Positions 17,331 to 26,734 of a stretch of DNA of 33,131 nt are shown in pieces (position 1 is the first letter of the stretch; each line of letters opens with the position of its first letter). The notes under the pieces are model-generated. The model worked only from the letters and a program-made list of their open reading frames with translations. It was not told the origin of the DNA and did not search any database. Source of the stretch: a virus; IMG/VR virus record IMGVR_UViG_3300007523_000043, positions 1-33,131 of that record; one strand, given 5' to 3'. Made by a program: the position numbers and the translations under genes.

Positions 17331-18268
17331 TACTTAGAGTCATTGGTCATTTCTATCTGTGTTTTTACAGACAGGTACCTTTCAGAGTTGTTTATTGGGT
17401 CCAACTCTTCTAGTATCTCAGTTGCTGTAAAAACAGTTTCTGCGTTACCTATAAAGAAGAAACCTCTTCCTTTCTTTTTAACTACCCCTGCATTTACAGC
17501 TTTTTCTAGGAATACTTTAGTCCTATAAGTTGGGTCATTAGCTAGGCTCATAAACCTAGTCATATTTTCGTTAACACACTTACCTAGTTGACCCCTTAGC
17601 CATTTTACAGAGCTGTCAGCAGGTATTTTTTTATTGTGGAACACTGCTAAGAAATCTTTCATCTCTTCTTCAGAACTCCCCATTTCATAGTACTTCTGCC
17701 ATGCTTCAGCTTCAGCTTCTGCTTTTCTAAAGTCCGTAAGCTCTTCATGTTGATTATCCACCATAGCATACCTATAGGTAGCTTTATTGTTCCTATCGTC
17801 CCAAGAAGGGGCTATAAGATCACTGTGGGACAACAGCATTTTATAATGAGCATAGTCTTGTGGATTAGCTAAATCGAGTGTTTTTCCATCTCTATCCAAA
17901 GATACTGAGGTGGTCATAGGACTCCAAAAAGAATACTTTTGACCTCTAGCCGAAGATTTAGAGTAGTGGCTCATTGCTCCAGGAAGGAGGTTTAGCTTTT
18001 TTTCTAAAAACAGCCTCTCTTCCTCACTCAACACTTTTGCAAAGTTTCCTGTTGAATCTATGGGACAAGAGAACAGCTCTTTTGTATGACTCAAGAGAAA
18101 TTCTCCATCATGTCCTTCTGGTAGCCAATTCTTACGTACTATCGGTTTAATTCTTACTATTCTGTTTGGTAGTGAAAAACTTGGTATAGGTTTATGTGTG
18201 GTGGGTATTACCACACTAGGTACCTCTTCAAAATTCATATCCCTACTCTCTTTTTTATTATTTGCCAT
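17330..18268 (-). CDS. Conserved late protein, unknown
   Basis: A 312-aa soluble protein with a disordered N-terminus (about 1-45, Pro/Ser-rich), a mixed middle, and a charged helical part (about 175-215, Ala/Glu-rich). Nothing identifies a known fold. Its place directly behind the capsid gene and before the adaptor suggests a head or head-vertex protein. There is no promoter match in the gap upstream, so it is probably transcribed through the hairpin behind the capsid gene. Confidence 0.6.
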   Translation of the reverse strand: MANNKKESRDMNFEEVPSVVIPTTHKPIPSFSLPNRIVRIKPIVRKNWLPEGHDGEFLLSHTKELFSCPIDSTGNFAKVLSEEERLFLEKKLNLLPGAMSHYSKSSARGQKYSFWSPMTTSVSLDRDGKTLDLANPQDYAHYKMLLSHSDLIAPSWDDRNNKATYRYAMVDNQHEELTDFRKAEAEAEAWQKYYEMGSSEEEMKDFLAVFHNKKIPADSSVKWLRGQLGKCVNENMTRFMSLANDPTYRTKVFLEKAVNAGVVKKKGRGFFFIGNAETVFTATEILEELDPINNSERYLSVKTQIEMTNDSK

Positions 18269-18310
18269 AATCTTTGTTATATTTTGCCTTTTTGTTCTTA
18301 AACTAGTAAT

Positions 18311-18331
18311 GGAGGGGGAAAAACCCCCTCC
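18311..18331 (-). terminator. Strong stem-loop behind the capsid gene
   Basis: A perfect 8-bp stem GGAGGGGG / CCCCCTCC with a 5-nt loop (TTTTT on the coding strand) starts 22 nt after the capsid gene's stop. No U-tract follows on the minus strand, so it is more likely an RNA-stabilising 3' end or a partial attenuator than a full intrinsic terminator. Confidence 0.6.
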
Positions 18332-18353
18332 TATACCTATATCTATTTTACGC

Positions 18354-19868
18354 TTAGTAAGCGCCTACTCCTGTGAGTATTGATGGTATAATAGCTACTG
18401 TTCTAGTAGGGTCTTTTACCATTGCTCCTAGTTCGCACATTCTGTGAACAGTGTAACCGTCCGTAGAGTGAGCCATTCTAGTATTCCTTGTCTTGAGTTT
18501 ATCTGGACTTCTTAGTCCTTCAATAACACCCCAGATGTCCTCAGATCCACGCTTGTAGACCTTACGGATGTTAGGCTCTCCGTCAGAAGTACCTACGTCC
18601 AAGATGTCATATCGGTATGACTCAGCAAAACCACGCTTAGGGTGGTAAACTTTATTCCTCTCTGGATTATCATACATAGGCTCGTGAGAGACGGTAATCT
18701 CTACACCATTAGGTCCTATGTAGTTAAGGAACTGACCTTTGTATGTCATTGAGTTATCCTTGCCAGCGACTACACGAGTCTGGTCCAACAAGGGGGTATA
18801 CAATGCTACATAATCTTCAAGGGCTTCAGAGAATTGGTACATACCCCACTCTCCTGTCCTCCAAATAAACTTACGTTTATCTTTAGATAGTTTACCTACA
18901 GATAGATCCAACATCCTTTCGGTAGCCCACTTGATGTCAAATTCACCATAGTATGCTGTGTTACTGGCCTCCATCTGTTGACGGATACCTGCTCCTTGGA
19001 TTATCTCGTACCCACTGATTCCTTTCTTTTTGAAAGTACCATCAGAAGATTTCATTGTACGTGCGAAATACAACAGTTTATTTTTCTCTTCTCTAAATTG
19101 AGTTTCGAACTCCCAGTCTGCATATTGCATCCAAGTACTCATAGTATCAGTTTTACCTGGTGCTGAACCCGACTTGGTATAGTCTGGTCCTGTAGGTACT
19201 TGCCAGCTAAACGCAACTGGTTTGTCGATCATATCTCCAGGACGAGTATCTTCCATACGTATCATGGAGAAGTCGTTAATCATAGAGAAGGGAGAGGTGT
19301 AAGTCACAAGACCACCTTTAGTAGAGAGAGTTCTTTCTACTGGGGTCCACTCACGAGACCACCTTGTACCATTTTGAAGTTCTTCAAAAGGGATAAATAC
19401 TGTTTCATCTGGGTGAAATAATTCACAGAGATAGTGGTATTCATTAGGGCCTACTGGAGTTGGTTCTTGTACGATACGTACAGGGTACGCTTCATTCTTA
19501 TTACCTACAATCAAGTTTTGATCGGAGAAATAGGGCTCACCATATATAAGGGTAAACCTAGAACCATACTTACCTACTTGGTCTGCTGGTTGGGATGGGA
19601 CTCCATCTACTTCACAACGAAGCAATGGAATGTTTTTTCTACTATTACCTTGGAGCATCCAACGGAAGCTTTCATTCGTATCCAAAGTCAAGGAGTCGAA
19701 TTGATTCAAAAAAGACTCAAGATCGTTTCCAAAATTAATCTCTAGAAGTCTAGAAACTAGTTTAGTAGCGTACTGAGGCTCTAGTCCATAAATTTGGCCT
19801 ATATGATTAGCTGTCGTCAAACCCGTCCAATCAGTAGGCAAATATTCTACAAAATCACTTATTTTCAT
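18354..19868 (-). CDS. Major capsid protein
   Basis: A 504-aa protein in the place of the capsid gene: behind terminase, portal and scaffold-like genes. Length and general character fit crAss-like capsid proteins (around 500 aa, HK97 fold). The N-terminal region is helical (about 1-65) and is followed by mixed alpha/beta sequence, with a beta-rich C-terminal half and many aromatic residues. Its codons look well adapted, and a strong stem-loop lies right behind the gene, both usual for the most highly expressed virion gene. There is a 15-nt gap to the scaffold-like gene and no Shine-Dalgarno sequence. HK97 folds cannot be proven by eye, so the call is by order and size. Confidence 0.8.
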   Translation of the reverse strand: MKISDFVEYLPTDWTGLTTANHIGQIYGLEPQYATKLVSRLLEINFGNDLESFLNQFDSLTLDTNESFRWMLQGNSRKNIPLLRCEVDGVPSQPADQVGKYGSRFTLIYGEPYFSDQNLIVGNKNEAYPVRIVQEPTPVGPNEYHYLCELFHPDETVFIPFEELQNGTRWSREWTPVERTLSTKGGLVTYTSPFSMINDFSMIRMEDTRPGDMIDKPVAFSWQVPTGPDYTKSGSAPGKTDTMSTWMQYADWEFETQFREEKNKLLYFARTMKSSDGTFKKKGISGYEIIQGAGIRQQMEASNTAYYGEFDIKWATERMLDLSVGKLSKDKRKFIWRTGEWGMYQFSEALEDYVALYTPLLDQTRVVAGKDNSMTYKGQFLNYIGPNGVEITVSHEPMYDNPERNKVYHPKRGFAESYRYDILDVGTSDGEPNIRKVYKRGSEDIWGVIEGLRSPDKLKTRNTRMAHSTDGYTVHRMCELGAMVKDPTRTVAIIPSILTGVGAY

Positions 19869-19883
19869 ATTTTATCGGGGGTG

Positions 19884-20966
19884 TTATAGTTTGTGGCGAA
19901 GACCGTCAATTAACTTTTTAGTTTGTGCGTTAACCGACATCTCCTGGGTTTGATTTCCCGCTTTCCCAGTACTTCTAGCACTGTTGTATAGAGAAGTTTC
20001 AAATTCTTTAGTTGCTTGTGTTTTTGCCACTTTCATTATAGAGTCCCATTTACCAGAGAATACTCCTTGGTTAATGAGGTAGGCCAGGGTGATATCAAAC
20101 TTCATTGGGTCCTCTTCTCTGGTTTTTTGAATAGCATTCACTATTCCACTCTCTGTTTTGATAGGATTTACTATCATGTCAAACAACTTCTTGCGTTGAG
20201 CAAGTGGTATTTTTCGTCCTGGTATTACCTCTTCAGTACTTTCTGCTTGAAGTCTCAGGTCGTCTAGTATTTTTTGATTACTAGCTTTAATCTGTGCAGC
20301 CTCACTAGCCCTAGTTTGTGCAATTTCTTGCATTTCATCTTTAAGGTTCTCTTTCAGTGCACTAAGAGCCAATAAAGACTCTTCTTTTATTTCAACCTCA
20401 TTTACATTGAGAAGCTTTTTAATGTGCTTGTCTGAGTAATTTTGGGTTTTTAAATATACTTCATACACAGACCTTTGTAGGTCAAAGGACTCTTCTAAGT
20501 CCTCTGGACTTATATTAGCCAATGTCATTTCATTAGTCTTATACTCCCTTATCTCCTGAGAGGTAAATCCCTTTTCTAAAAGATCTTGGATATCTCTATG
20601 TGGATCTGGTAAAGAGTTTTTATACTTTTCATTCTCAGACTGTATCTGTGCAGATACTAAACCTATAAGGTCTCCTGAGTTTTTTATAGTTTTAAAATCA
20701 GCATCAGGGAGAACACCGTTCTCTTTTAACAATCGGGCAAAATTGAGTAAAGGGGAGTCGTCATCTTCCTCATCTTCCTCGTCTTCCTCATTTCCCTCTG
20801 TAGAGATTGGGTCTCCCTGAGCTGTTTTTATAATTTTTTCCTCTTCCTCTTCTTCCTCATCTAAAGGTTCATCAAGAATTATTTCTTCTTCTTCCTCTCC
20901 TTTTTCAACTTTCATACCCAGTTTCCCAAGTAAATCTAAGTCAAATAAATCTACATCATTTGCCAT
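19884..20966 (-). CDS. Scaffold-like acidic protein
   Basis: A 360-aa, highly acidic protein. The first 75 residues contain several Glu/Asp runs (for example E-E-E-E-E-E and D-E-E-D-E-E-D-D-D), and the remainder is predicted to be long helices/coiled coil (about 100-260), ending in a basic helix (D-G-L-R-H-K-L). Position between portal and capsid genes and composition are those of a capsid-assembly scaffold, whose basic C-terminal helix usually binds the capsid protein. No protease motif is visible. The start is the ATG at 20966, seven bases after a good -7 box, so the mRNA may have almost no leader. Confidence 0.7.
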   Translation of the reverse strand: MANDVDLFDLDLLGKLGMKVEKGEEEEEIILDEPLDEEEEEEEKIIKTAQGDPISTEGNEEDEEDEEDDDSPLLNFARLLKENGVLPDADFKTIKNSGDLIGLVSAQIQSENEKYKNSLPDPHRDIQDLLEKGFTSQEIREYKTNEMTLANISPEDLEESFDLQRSVYEVYLKTQNYSDKHIKKLLNVNEVEIKEESLLALSALKENLKDEMQEIAQTRASEAAQIKASNQKILDDLRLQAESTEEVIPGRKIPLAQRKKLFDMIVNPIKTESGIVNAIQKTREEDPMKFDITLAYLINQGVFSGKWDSIMKVAKTQATKEFETSLYNSARSTGKAGNQTQEMSVNAQTKKLIDGLRHKL

Positions 20967-20973
20967 TGTTATA

Positions 20974-21005
20974 CAAAATTAATCATCAAATTATTAACTA
21001 ACAAA
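20974..21005 (-). promoter_or_regulatory. Promoter for the scaffold and capsid genes
   Basis: On the minus strand TTTG (21005-21002), a 20-nt spacer and TAATTTTG (20981-20974) match the Bacteroidetes -33/-7 pattern with the same spacer length as the promoter at 30323-30292. It lies in the 62-nt gap ahead of the scaffold-like gene. The start codon lies only 7 nt past the -7 box. Confidence 0.7.
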
Positions 21006-21028
21006 AAATACTATTCATTCTTAAAGCT

Positions 21029-23443
21029 TTATGTTGCTTTTTTATGGCTTTTAGAAGCTGCTATTTTTTTAAGTTCTATTTCTTTTTTATCTATACGCTC
21101 CTTATCTCTAAGTACTAATTCTTTCTCTTGTATTCTTGTTTGCTGACCAGCCATTTCTAATTCAAGTTGGTCTGGTATCTTGTCATTATCTGCATCTATC
21201 ATACTCATTTCAGACTCTAGTGCGATCTTAACTTGCAGTGTCTTTCTATCTTCTTCCCCTTTAATTCTTATCTCCTCTAAAGCATCTGCATGATCTAACC
21301 TTTTACTTTCATCCTCTCTTATCCTAGTTTGTTCTGCTGCTGCAAGTGCTGACTCTTGAATCTCTTTATTATTCTTAAGTTCTCTTTCCTGGGCTTTTTG
21401 AGCTTCTAGTTGTTTTACTTTTTCTGCGTCTTCCAACTCCTTAGCCATCTTAACCATTGAGGTGGCATTCCAGATCTTAATTAGTTTGGATACATCCATT
21501 TGTTGGTTTTGGACTGCTGCATGGGAGAGTTGTTTAATAGATTGCTCTATTTCAAAAGTCTTAGAAGAACTAGAAATAAATATAGAAAAGTCACACTCTG
21601 CTAATGCTTCTCCATCTATTTTTAAAGTTCTTACAGACATGTCATCTAGTACGTACTGAATAGTTTTATCTGTCTCGTTCCTATAGCAATGTTTAGCTGT
21701 TTCTAAAAGAACAGTTAGTACTCTTAGCTTAGTATCGTCATGCAGGGCAAAGTAGGGTTCTGTTATGTGAGAAGATTGAGTTACCGCCCTTTCTGTACTA
21801 CCCACTAAATCATTAGGACCCACTTGACCCTCTCTTTGTTGTGACACACCAGAGACTCTCCCTATTTGACCTTCTATATAGGAGAGCATGTCTACATTAG
21901 ACCTTATAAAGCCACTTATATCAGCATTCATGACCCTACCACCCATACTATTGAAGTTGCCTGATAGTACTCCTTGTGCTGCACCTTTATTACCCTCGTT
22001 GAATCCGTCTACTATAGACCAACCCATAACCTCTGCATAGTATAACCACTTTTCGGTTTCCCAGTCTGCAGGTTTCTTAGAAATGTCAAGTTCGTATATA
22101 GGTCCCTTATATTGAGCAAAAGCTAATTCTAACCTTCGCATAAAAATATTGTAGAGGTACTGATAAGGCTTCATTTGGTCAAACATAGACCTTGCCTTAC
22201 TAGTATTAATATTATAAACAGTCCCTACGTAACCAGGGTGGCATTTAGAAAGGTTGTTGAGGCTTCTCAGTTGTACAGGCTTAGCTTGCACTTTAACATA
22301 AATATCATCACCTATCCTAGTCCCCTCCCACCATTCGTTTACCCAAAATACAGTTAAGGACTCACCATCTCCTAGCTTATACTCCTCTGTTCTAATATCT
22401 TCGTATGGGTTACCCTCCTCATCATGACCAGTTACTTTTTTAAGCTTAATCCTAGACTTCCACACAACTTTAGTAACTCTTATATTACCCTCACTATCAA
22501 AACTAGATGTAAGACTGGATGTACCAGACCCTGGGGACATAAAGTGGCCACTATTAAATATCTCTGCACTCCAAGAGGGTTCTGGGTTGGGGTAGTCTGG
22601 TGTGTGGTTTATATTTCTACCGCCACCACTAGTACGAGAGCTACCTTCTAGATACGTAATATCTTCGGGTTTAAGGTCTTCATAGTACTCATCAATTACC
22701 TGCCCTGTAGATAAATAACCGTCTTCGATTATGATATCAGAGTCTTCTACATAAGGGGATTTACCCATACCATAAGTATAAAAAGTAAGGGGGTCTACCT
22801 TCCTTACTTTAGGCTCTCCTGCTACTATATCTATAGCATAAGACTCCTCAGCTGCAATAAGTACATCATACATACCCTTATTAAAAACCCTTTTTAAATT
22901 TTGTTTGTGCCACTGATAAGCAAGTATATCAGATGCCATCATCTCCCTAAAGTCTTGGTACTCGTAAGAGTAGAAAGATTCAATTTTTTCTAAATTAGCC
23001 TGACCCTGCTCCTCGCTTTGGTTTGGGGTAGTAAGAGACTGTGCTAGGGATTTTATAATCTCCGCTTTTTTACTCTCTTCTTTTTCAGAGTTACTTTCTG
23101 AGGAAGTAGATATAACTTTGTATTCAAATCTTCTCTTCTCCTCTTCTCCTATCAAGAGGTTTAATTTAGGTATAGCAATAGGGTAATTCTGCAATGTAGC
23201 AGGAAAGTCCCCCTCAAACCCCATAGGGTTACATACCTTTTCTAGGTCCCCTATATTTAGTATGCCATTAGCTAGATCGTAGTTTATAGCCTTATTATAC
23301 AAACTCTCTCTGATAAGATCTCTGGAGTAGATAGTAAGGGCCTCAGCTCCATCTATACATGCTTTTTGCCAGTTCTTGTCATTGACTTTAGAACTGGTAG
23401 ACCTATTTTGGGACGGGAATGTTTGAACCGATCTTCCTCTCAT
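21029..23443 (-). CDS. Portal protein
   Basis: An 804-aa protein directly downstream of the terminase gene, the usual place and size for the portal of crAss-like phages. Roughly the first 620 residues are mixed alpha/beta, with a W-x-D-x-x-K-W type wing/stem region. From about 630 to the end the chain is a very charged Glu/Lys/Arg-rich coiled coil. Inside it, D750-A-D-N-D-K-I-P-D-Q-L-E forms a DxDxDxxxDxxE calcium-binding-type loop as in EF-hand/TSP3 repeats. The portal is the 12-fold ring through which DNA is packaged and ejected. The ATG at 23443 follows the terminase stop by 32 nt. The call rests on order, length and general similarity. Confidence 0.8.
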   Translation of the reverse strand: MRGRSVQTFPSQNRSTSSKVNDKNWQKACIDGAEALTIYSRDLIRESLYNKAINYDLANGILNIGDLEKVCNPMGFEGDFPATLQNYPIAIPKLNLLIGEEEKRRFEYKVISTSSESNSEKEESKKAEIIKSLAQSLTTPNQSEEQGQANLEKIESFYSYEYQDFREMMASDILAYQWHKQNLKRVFNKGMYDVLIAAEESYAIDIVAGEPKVRKVDPLTFYTYGMGKSPYVEDSDIIIEDGYLSTGQVIDEYYEDLKPEDITYLEGSSRTSGGGRNINHTPDYPNPEPSWSAEIFNSGHFMSPGSGTSSLTSSFDSEGNIRVTKVVWKSRIKLKKVTGHDEEGNPYEDIRTEEYKLGDGESLTVFWVNEWWEGTRIGDDIYVKVQAKPVQLRSLNNLSKCHPGYVGTVYNINTSKARSMFDQMKPYQYLYNIFMRRLELAFAQYKGPIYELDISKKPADWETEKWLYYAEVMGWSIVDGFNEGNKGAAQGVLSGNFNSMGGRVMNADISGFIRSNVDMLSYIEGQIGRVSGVSQQREGQVGPNDLVGSTERAVTQSSHITEPYFALHDDTKLRVLTVLLETAKHCYRNETDKTIQYVLDDMSVRTLKIDGEALAECDFSIFISSSSKTFEIEQSIKQLSHAAVQNQQMDVSKLIKIWNATSMVKMAKELEDAEKVKQLEAQKAQERELKNNKEIQESALAAAEQTRIREDESKRLDHADALEEIRIKGEEDRKTLQVKIALESEMSMIDADNDKIPDQLELEMAGQQTRIQEKELVLRDKERIDKKEIELKKIAASKSHKKAT

Positions 23444-23475
23444 AACTTACAATAATACGATATTTATTTTAATAC

Positions 23476-25710
23476 TCATTGAATTCTTGGGGGTATATTA
23501 AGTAATTTGTGCATATTATTATGGCTTTTCCCTTTAAAGGGTCTGTCCCAAAATGCATCCGCAGATGCAGAGACTTTATTAACAACAGACTCTGTACTCA
23601 TCATTTCTTGGTCTGATAAAAGTATCATTAACATACCCAAAGCAGACACCCTATCAAAGTTAGCTTCTGGATTCCAAAACAAGAGTTCCAGTACCATACC
23701 TAGAGACCTTATAGTAAATACATTGTTGACTTCAGGATTTTTATAAGAGTTATCTAAAAGGTAAGTTTTAAGAAGATCTCTACCAAACTTATTGACTTCT
23801 TTACTAGCTAGAGTGCCATAAGACTTGTTGAGGGCCGATTGAGTTTTAAGCATGTTTTTATCATGCAGTATTTTAGGGGTTTCACATAAAAGATGTAATG
23901 ACCTCTTATTCTGAAAGTATGCAAACAATCCTTTTTTATTACTTTCGTAATTACATTTAGCATTATAGTAAATAAGGAGCTTTCTAAGGTTCTCGTAATA
24001 CTCTGCTACTGTAGCATGTCTAGCTGTATACTCTGCTACTATTCGCCTAGTAAGCCTATGCATTATAAATGCTGACTGAAGAGACCCCTCAAAGCCATCA
24101 TCATCTACAGGGTCACAACCTGCTATGTAAATTCCACCTGGAACCTCCCCCATTATCTCTACAGGATGCTCGAATATCTCTACACAACCTTGGTGGGCTG
24201 CTGTAGATTTATAGGGGTATTTTCTTATAGGCTCGTCACCTGTTATTTGAAACTCTACATTATCTGCCCTTACTCTACAGAAACCCCTCCAGTGGGCGTA
24301 CTCATACCTTTTAGGGTCTGATTCTATATCCCCCTTTTGCATTTTGAGATCTATAGTAGGAAAGAAGTTAGAGTCTTGGTTATAAAAGATCTCACTAGGC
24401 ACTAGTGGCCTATTGATTATACGACCTGCGTAAAGCTCTTTGTTTTTTTCTACCTCTTTTCTATACTCAGTTACCCAATCCTCTGCTCTCTTAAAGTTTG
24501 TTTCTAAGTTAAACCCCTCTTTAAACTGGTTAAGTACCATCGTCCCAGGTACAAAATACCCTATAGGACTATCTCTATTTTCCCACTTATCAGGGAACCC
24601 TAAACAATTATATGCTAAGGGGTCAAACATAATATCCATTGTGTGGATTGCAGCTAATCCTTTTGACAGTCCACCCGTTCCAAACATATGGATGACTCCA
24701 TATTGCTCTCCACTGGCAGACACTACGTCCTTTAGCCCCGCTAAAACATCTTTAATATTATTCATGTACCCCACCTCTTCTAGAAATACCTTAGAACAAC
24801 GGAGTCCAGCTGCAACTCCTGGATTATCTTTAAAGGTTACATGGATTACCTGAGACCCAGAATCTTCGTTTACAAACCTCATCCCAGACCTAAGAGACCC
24901 TGAGGTACTAACAGAAAATGGTGAGGGGTACTCCACACCATTATACAATACCTTTCCTGGCATTAAGGCTAACATATCTTTGAACTTCTTAAGTAGGGCA
25001 TTACCATAAGTAGCATTAATCGAACCCACTAAGATTTGGGTTACACCTGCCTTACCTTCTTTTTTACCCTCTAGGTACTCATCATAGTATAGTGCACCAT
25101 CAAATAAAAAGTCGTGTGTTATTTCCCCTGCTGCATTAAAGGATTTACCACCATCTCGTGATTCAAGATCTATAAGATTGTGAGCATGGTTTAACCATAC
25201 AGCTCTCCCCTTATTTTCATTGTGTAACTTCCTTAAGTATACCCTAGGGTTTACATAAGCTTTCCTTTCCCCTTTCTTATTAAATAAGTTGTTGTAGGAC
25301 CTGGTATTTATTTTTTGGGTGTCTTGGTCTATAGTATGATATTTCTTCAGTTCATCATCTGATAAATCACCTTTTAATAGGTGGTTACAAGAAAAATCTT
25401 GGTCATCCTCGAACCCCGAAAAGCCCATAGCCTCTGCTTTCACAAAGGCCTTGTCCCACTCAAGATCTCTCAACCAAGGGGCTACCATCTTTTTACTTTT
25501 ATCGTGGGACATCTCTATCTTACAGAAATTCACATAAAAATAAAGAAGGCCTGGCATCCATTTTCCAGAATGCCAGAACCCCTCAATACTTCTCCTCTTT
25601 TGCTCCTTCCACCACGAGGCCCTTTTATGGGATTGTGATACAGGATTAAAATAAGGAATTTCTTTTAGAAGAAAGTCTTTAGAATTGTATTGCTCTTTCG
25701 TCTCCTGCAA
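23476..25710 (-). CDS. terL: Terminase large subunit
   Basis: A 744-aa packaging motor protein. N-terminal ATPase: Walker A S-R-D-G-G-K-S (about 185-191), Walker B K-V-F-L-E-E (307-312), and a G-T-G-G coupling segment near 324. C-terminal RNase H-like nuclease: G-C-D-P-V-D-D-D-G at 531-539 provides metal-binding aspartates, followed by further acidic residues. The N-terminal F-W-H-S-G-K-W-M-P-G-L-L-Y-F segment is common to terminases of this group. The only near start is the TTG at 25710, two codons after an in-frame TAA and overlapping the previous gene by 32 nt; the first ATG is codon 52, which would remove conserved sequence. A TACCTTTGTA box lies about 130 nt upstream in the preceding gene. 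Confidence 0.92.
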   Translation of the reverse strand: MQETKEQYNSKDFLLKEIPYFNPVSQSHKRASWWKEQKRRSIEGFWHSGKWMPGLLYFYVNFCKIEMSHDKSKKMVAPWLRDLEWDKAFVKAEAMGFSGFEDDQDFSCNHLLKGDLSDDELKKYHTIDQDTQKINTRSYNNLFNKKGERKAYVNPRVYLRKLHNENKGRAVWLNHAHNLIDLESRDGGKSFNAAGEITHDFLFDGALYYDEYLEGKKEGKAGVTQILVGSINATYGNALLKKFKDMLALMPGKVLYNGVEYPSPFSVSTSGSLRSGMRFVNEDSGSQVIHVTFKDNPGVAAGLRCSKVFLEEVGYMNNIKDVLAGLKDVVSASGEQYGVIHMFGTGGLSKGLAAIHTMDIMFDPLAYNCLGFPDKWENRDSPIGYFVPGTMVLNQFKEGFNLETNFKRAEDWVTEYRKEVEKNKELYAGRIINRPLVPSEIFYNQDSNFFPTIDLKMQKGDIESDPKRYEYAHWRGFCRVRADNVEFQITGDEPIRKYPYKSTAAHQGCVEIFEHPVEIMGEVPGGIYIAGCDPVDDDGFEGSLQSAFIMHRLTRRIVAEYTARHATVAEYYENLRKLLIYYNAKCNYESNKKGLFAYFQNKRSLHLLCETPKILHDKNMLKTQSALNKSYGTLASKEVNKFGRDLLKTYLLDNSYKNPEVNNVFTIRSLGMVLELLFWNPEANFDRVSALGMLMILLSDQEMMSTESVVNKVSASADAFWDRPFKGKSHNNMHKLLNIPPRIQ

Positions 25711-26011
25711 GGCTTAATTTTATTTCTCCACTAACAGAAAAGTACTTACCTTCTACCCAAGACTTTTTTTGTGTTAGTTCTAATTCTTTTAAATCTACTA
25801 CAGTACTTTTCCAAAACCTCCAACCCTTGGGCCTAGTTTGGTACAAAGGTACTTTGTAGGGACTTTTTCTGCTTTCTACCATGTGGAACAACACCGTGTC
25901 CCCATCAACCATAGAAAACTTTTTTATTACCTTAGTTTGCAACTCACCAAAAGATTTAGGTGTGTTATTGTGTATAAACACTACATGTGTTTTATTTTCT
26001 TTACTGTTCAT
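25679..26011 (-). CDS. Small basic protein upstream of the terminase
   Basis: A 110-aa protein, basic and beta-rich with several aromatic residues; no membrane segment or motif. The start (ATG) overlaps the previous gene by 11 nt and the end overlaps the terminase gene by 32 nt. Such tight overlap argues that it is real and co-translated. Function unknown. Confidence 0.6.
   Translation of the reverse strand: MNSKENKTHVVFIHNNTPKSFGELQTKVIKKFSMVDGDTVLFHMVESRKSPYKVPLYQTRPKGWRFWKSTVVDLKELELTQKKSWVEGKYFSVSGEIKLSLAGDERAIQF
25842..25851 (-). promoter_or_regulatory. Possible internal promoter core
   Basis: TACCTTTGTA is read on the minus strand inside the 110-aa gene, about 130 nt ahead of the terminase start. 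No TTTG is found 20 nt upstream, so only the -7 part matches. It may be a terminase promoter or chance codon content. Confidence 0.3.
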
Positions 26012-26201
26012 CGACTAAATTTATAAATCTACTTACTACTTCTTCTACTTCTATACCAAAAGATTCAAAGACCTCCTCGAAGTCATCTTTGAGTACACCA
26101 ACTTCACTAGTTCTGAGATTTCTTTTTACCCTATAAGTTTTACTGTCAGGCCCCTCCACTTTCATTAATAAGTGCACCCTGTATTTTTTTTCTTCATTCA
26201 T
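26001..26201 (-). CDS. Small 66-aa protein
   Basis: A charged 66-aa protein: a beta-rich first half (Y-R-V-H-L-L-M-K-V-E and T-Y-R-V-K-R) and an acidic helical second half. An ATGA overlap joins it to the gene upstream and an 11-nt overlap to the gene downstream. No recognisable domain. Confidence 0.6.
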   Translation of the reverse strand: MNEEKKYRVHLLMKVEGPDSKTYRVKRNLRTSEVGVLKDDFEEVFESFGIEVEEVVSRFINLVDEQ

Positions 26202-26734
26202 ATTTCATTAGAGCTAGAAAGGGATTGTATTTTACCACCCCTACCTAGTTTGTTTAACTCTTCTTTATAAGCTTTAGCAACCTTCTCATAGTCTGCATAG
26301 AACTTAGCTGTATTAGCTAAAATGCTGTCTAAGGTTTTTATAGCGTCTAAATCTCCTGATTTAAGTGCCATCTTGTAAAGGTTTTTTACCTCTTTATCCC
26401 TCATTGCCATAGTTTCGTTCCATGTGACTAAGCTTCTTTCTGCTTGAGAGAGTGCCATCTGTTTAAATTGGTGTATCTCTTCCAAGTAGTCCTCCCAAGA
26501 AAACTTTGAGTCCTCTAGAAAGTCTGTAGCCAACACTTGCATTTTTTCATCCTCAGGAATATTCCTGTAAATATTACTTTCAGAGGGGTCACAAAGGAAT
26601 GCTATAGCCCACATTATTTTAGAGCTGTGCACAGGATCCTTTTTATAAAGATCCTTGTACAATCCCATTATTTTAAATTGCGGATATACATTCCAAAAGT
26701 TCTCCTCTTCATCAAATGTCGACAGTAGCCCCAT
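26198..26734 (-). CDS. Helical protein, candidate terminase small subunit
   Basis: A 178-aa, almost fully helical protein with a charged central coiled coil (about 95-165). It lies three genes ahead of the large terminase. Phage small terminase subunits are usually helical proteins of this size placed just upstream, so it is the best candidate in the window, but I see no clear helix-turn-helix and the family is not recognised. The ATG overlaps the upstream stop by one base; an ATGA overlap leads to the next gene. Confidence 0.55.
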   Translation of the reverse strand: MGLLSTFDEEENFWNVYPQFKIMGLYKDLYKKDPVHSSKIMWAIAFLCDPSESNIYRNIPEDEKMQVLATDFLEDSKFSWEDYLEEIHQFKQMALSQAERSLVTWNETMAMRDKEVKNLYKMALKSGDLDAIKTLDSILANTAKFYADYEKVAKAYKEELNKLGRGGKIQSLSSSNEI

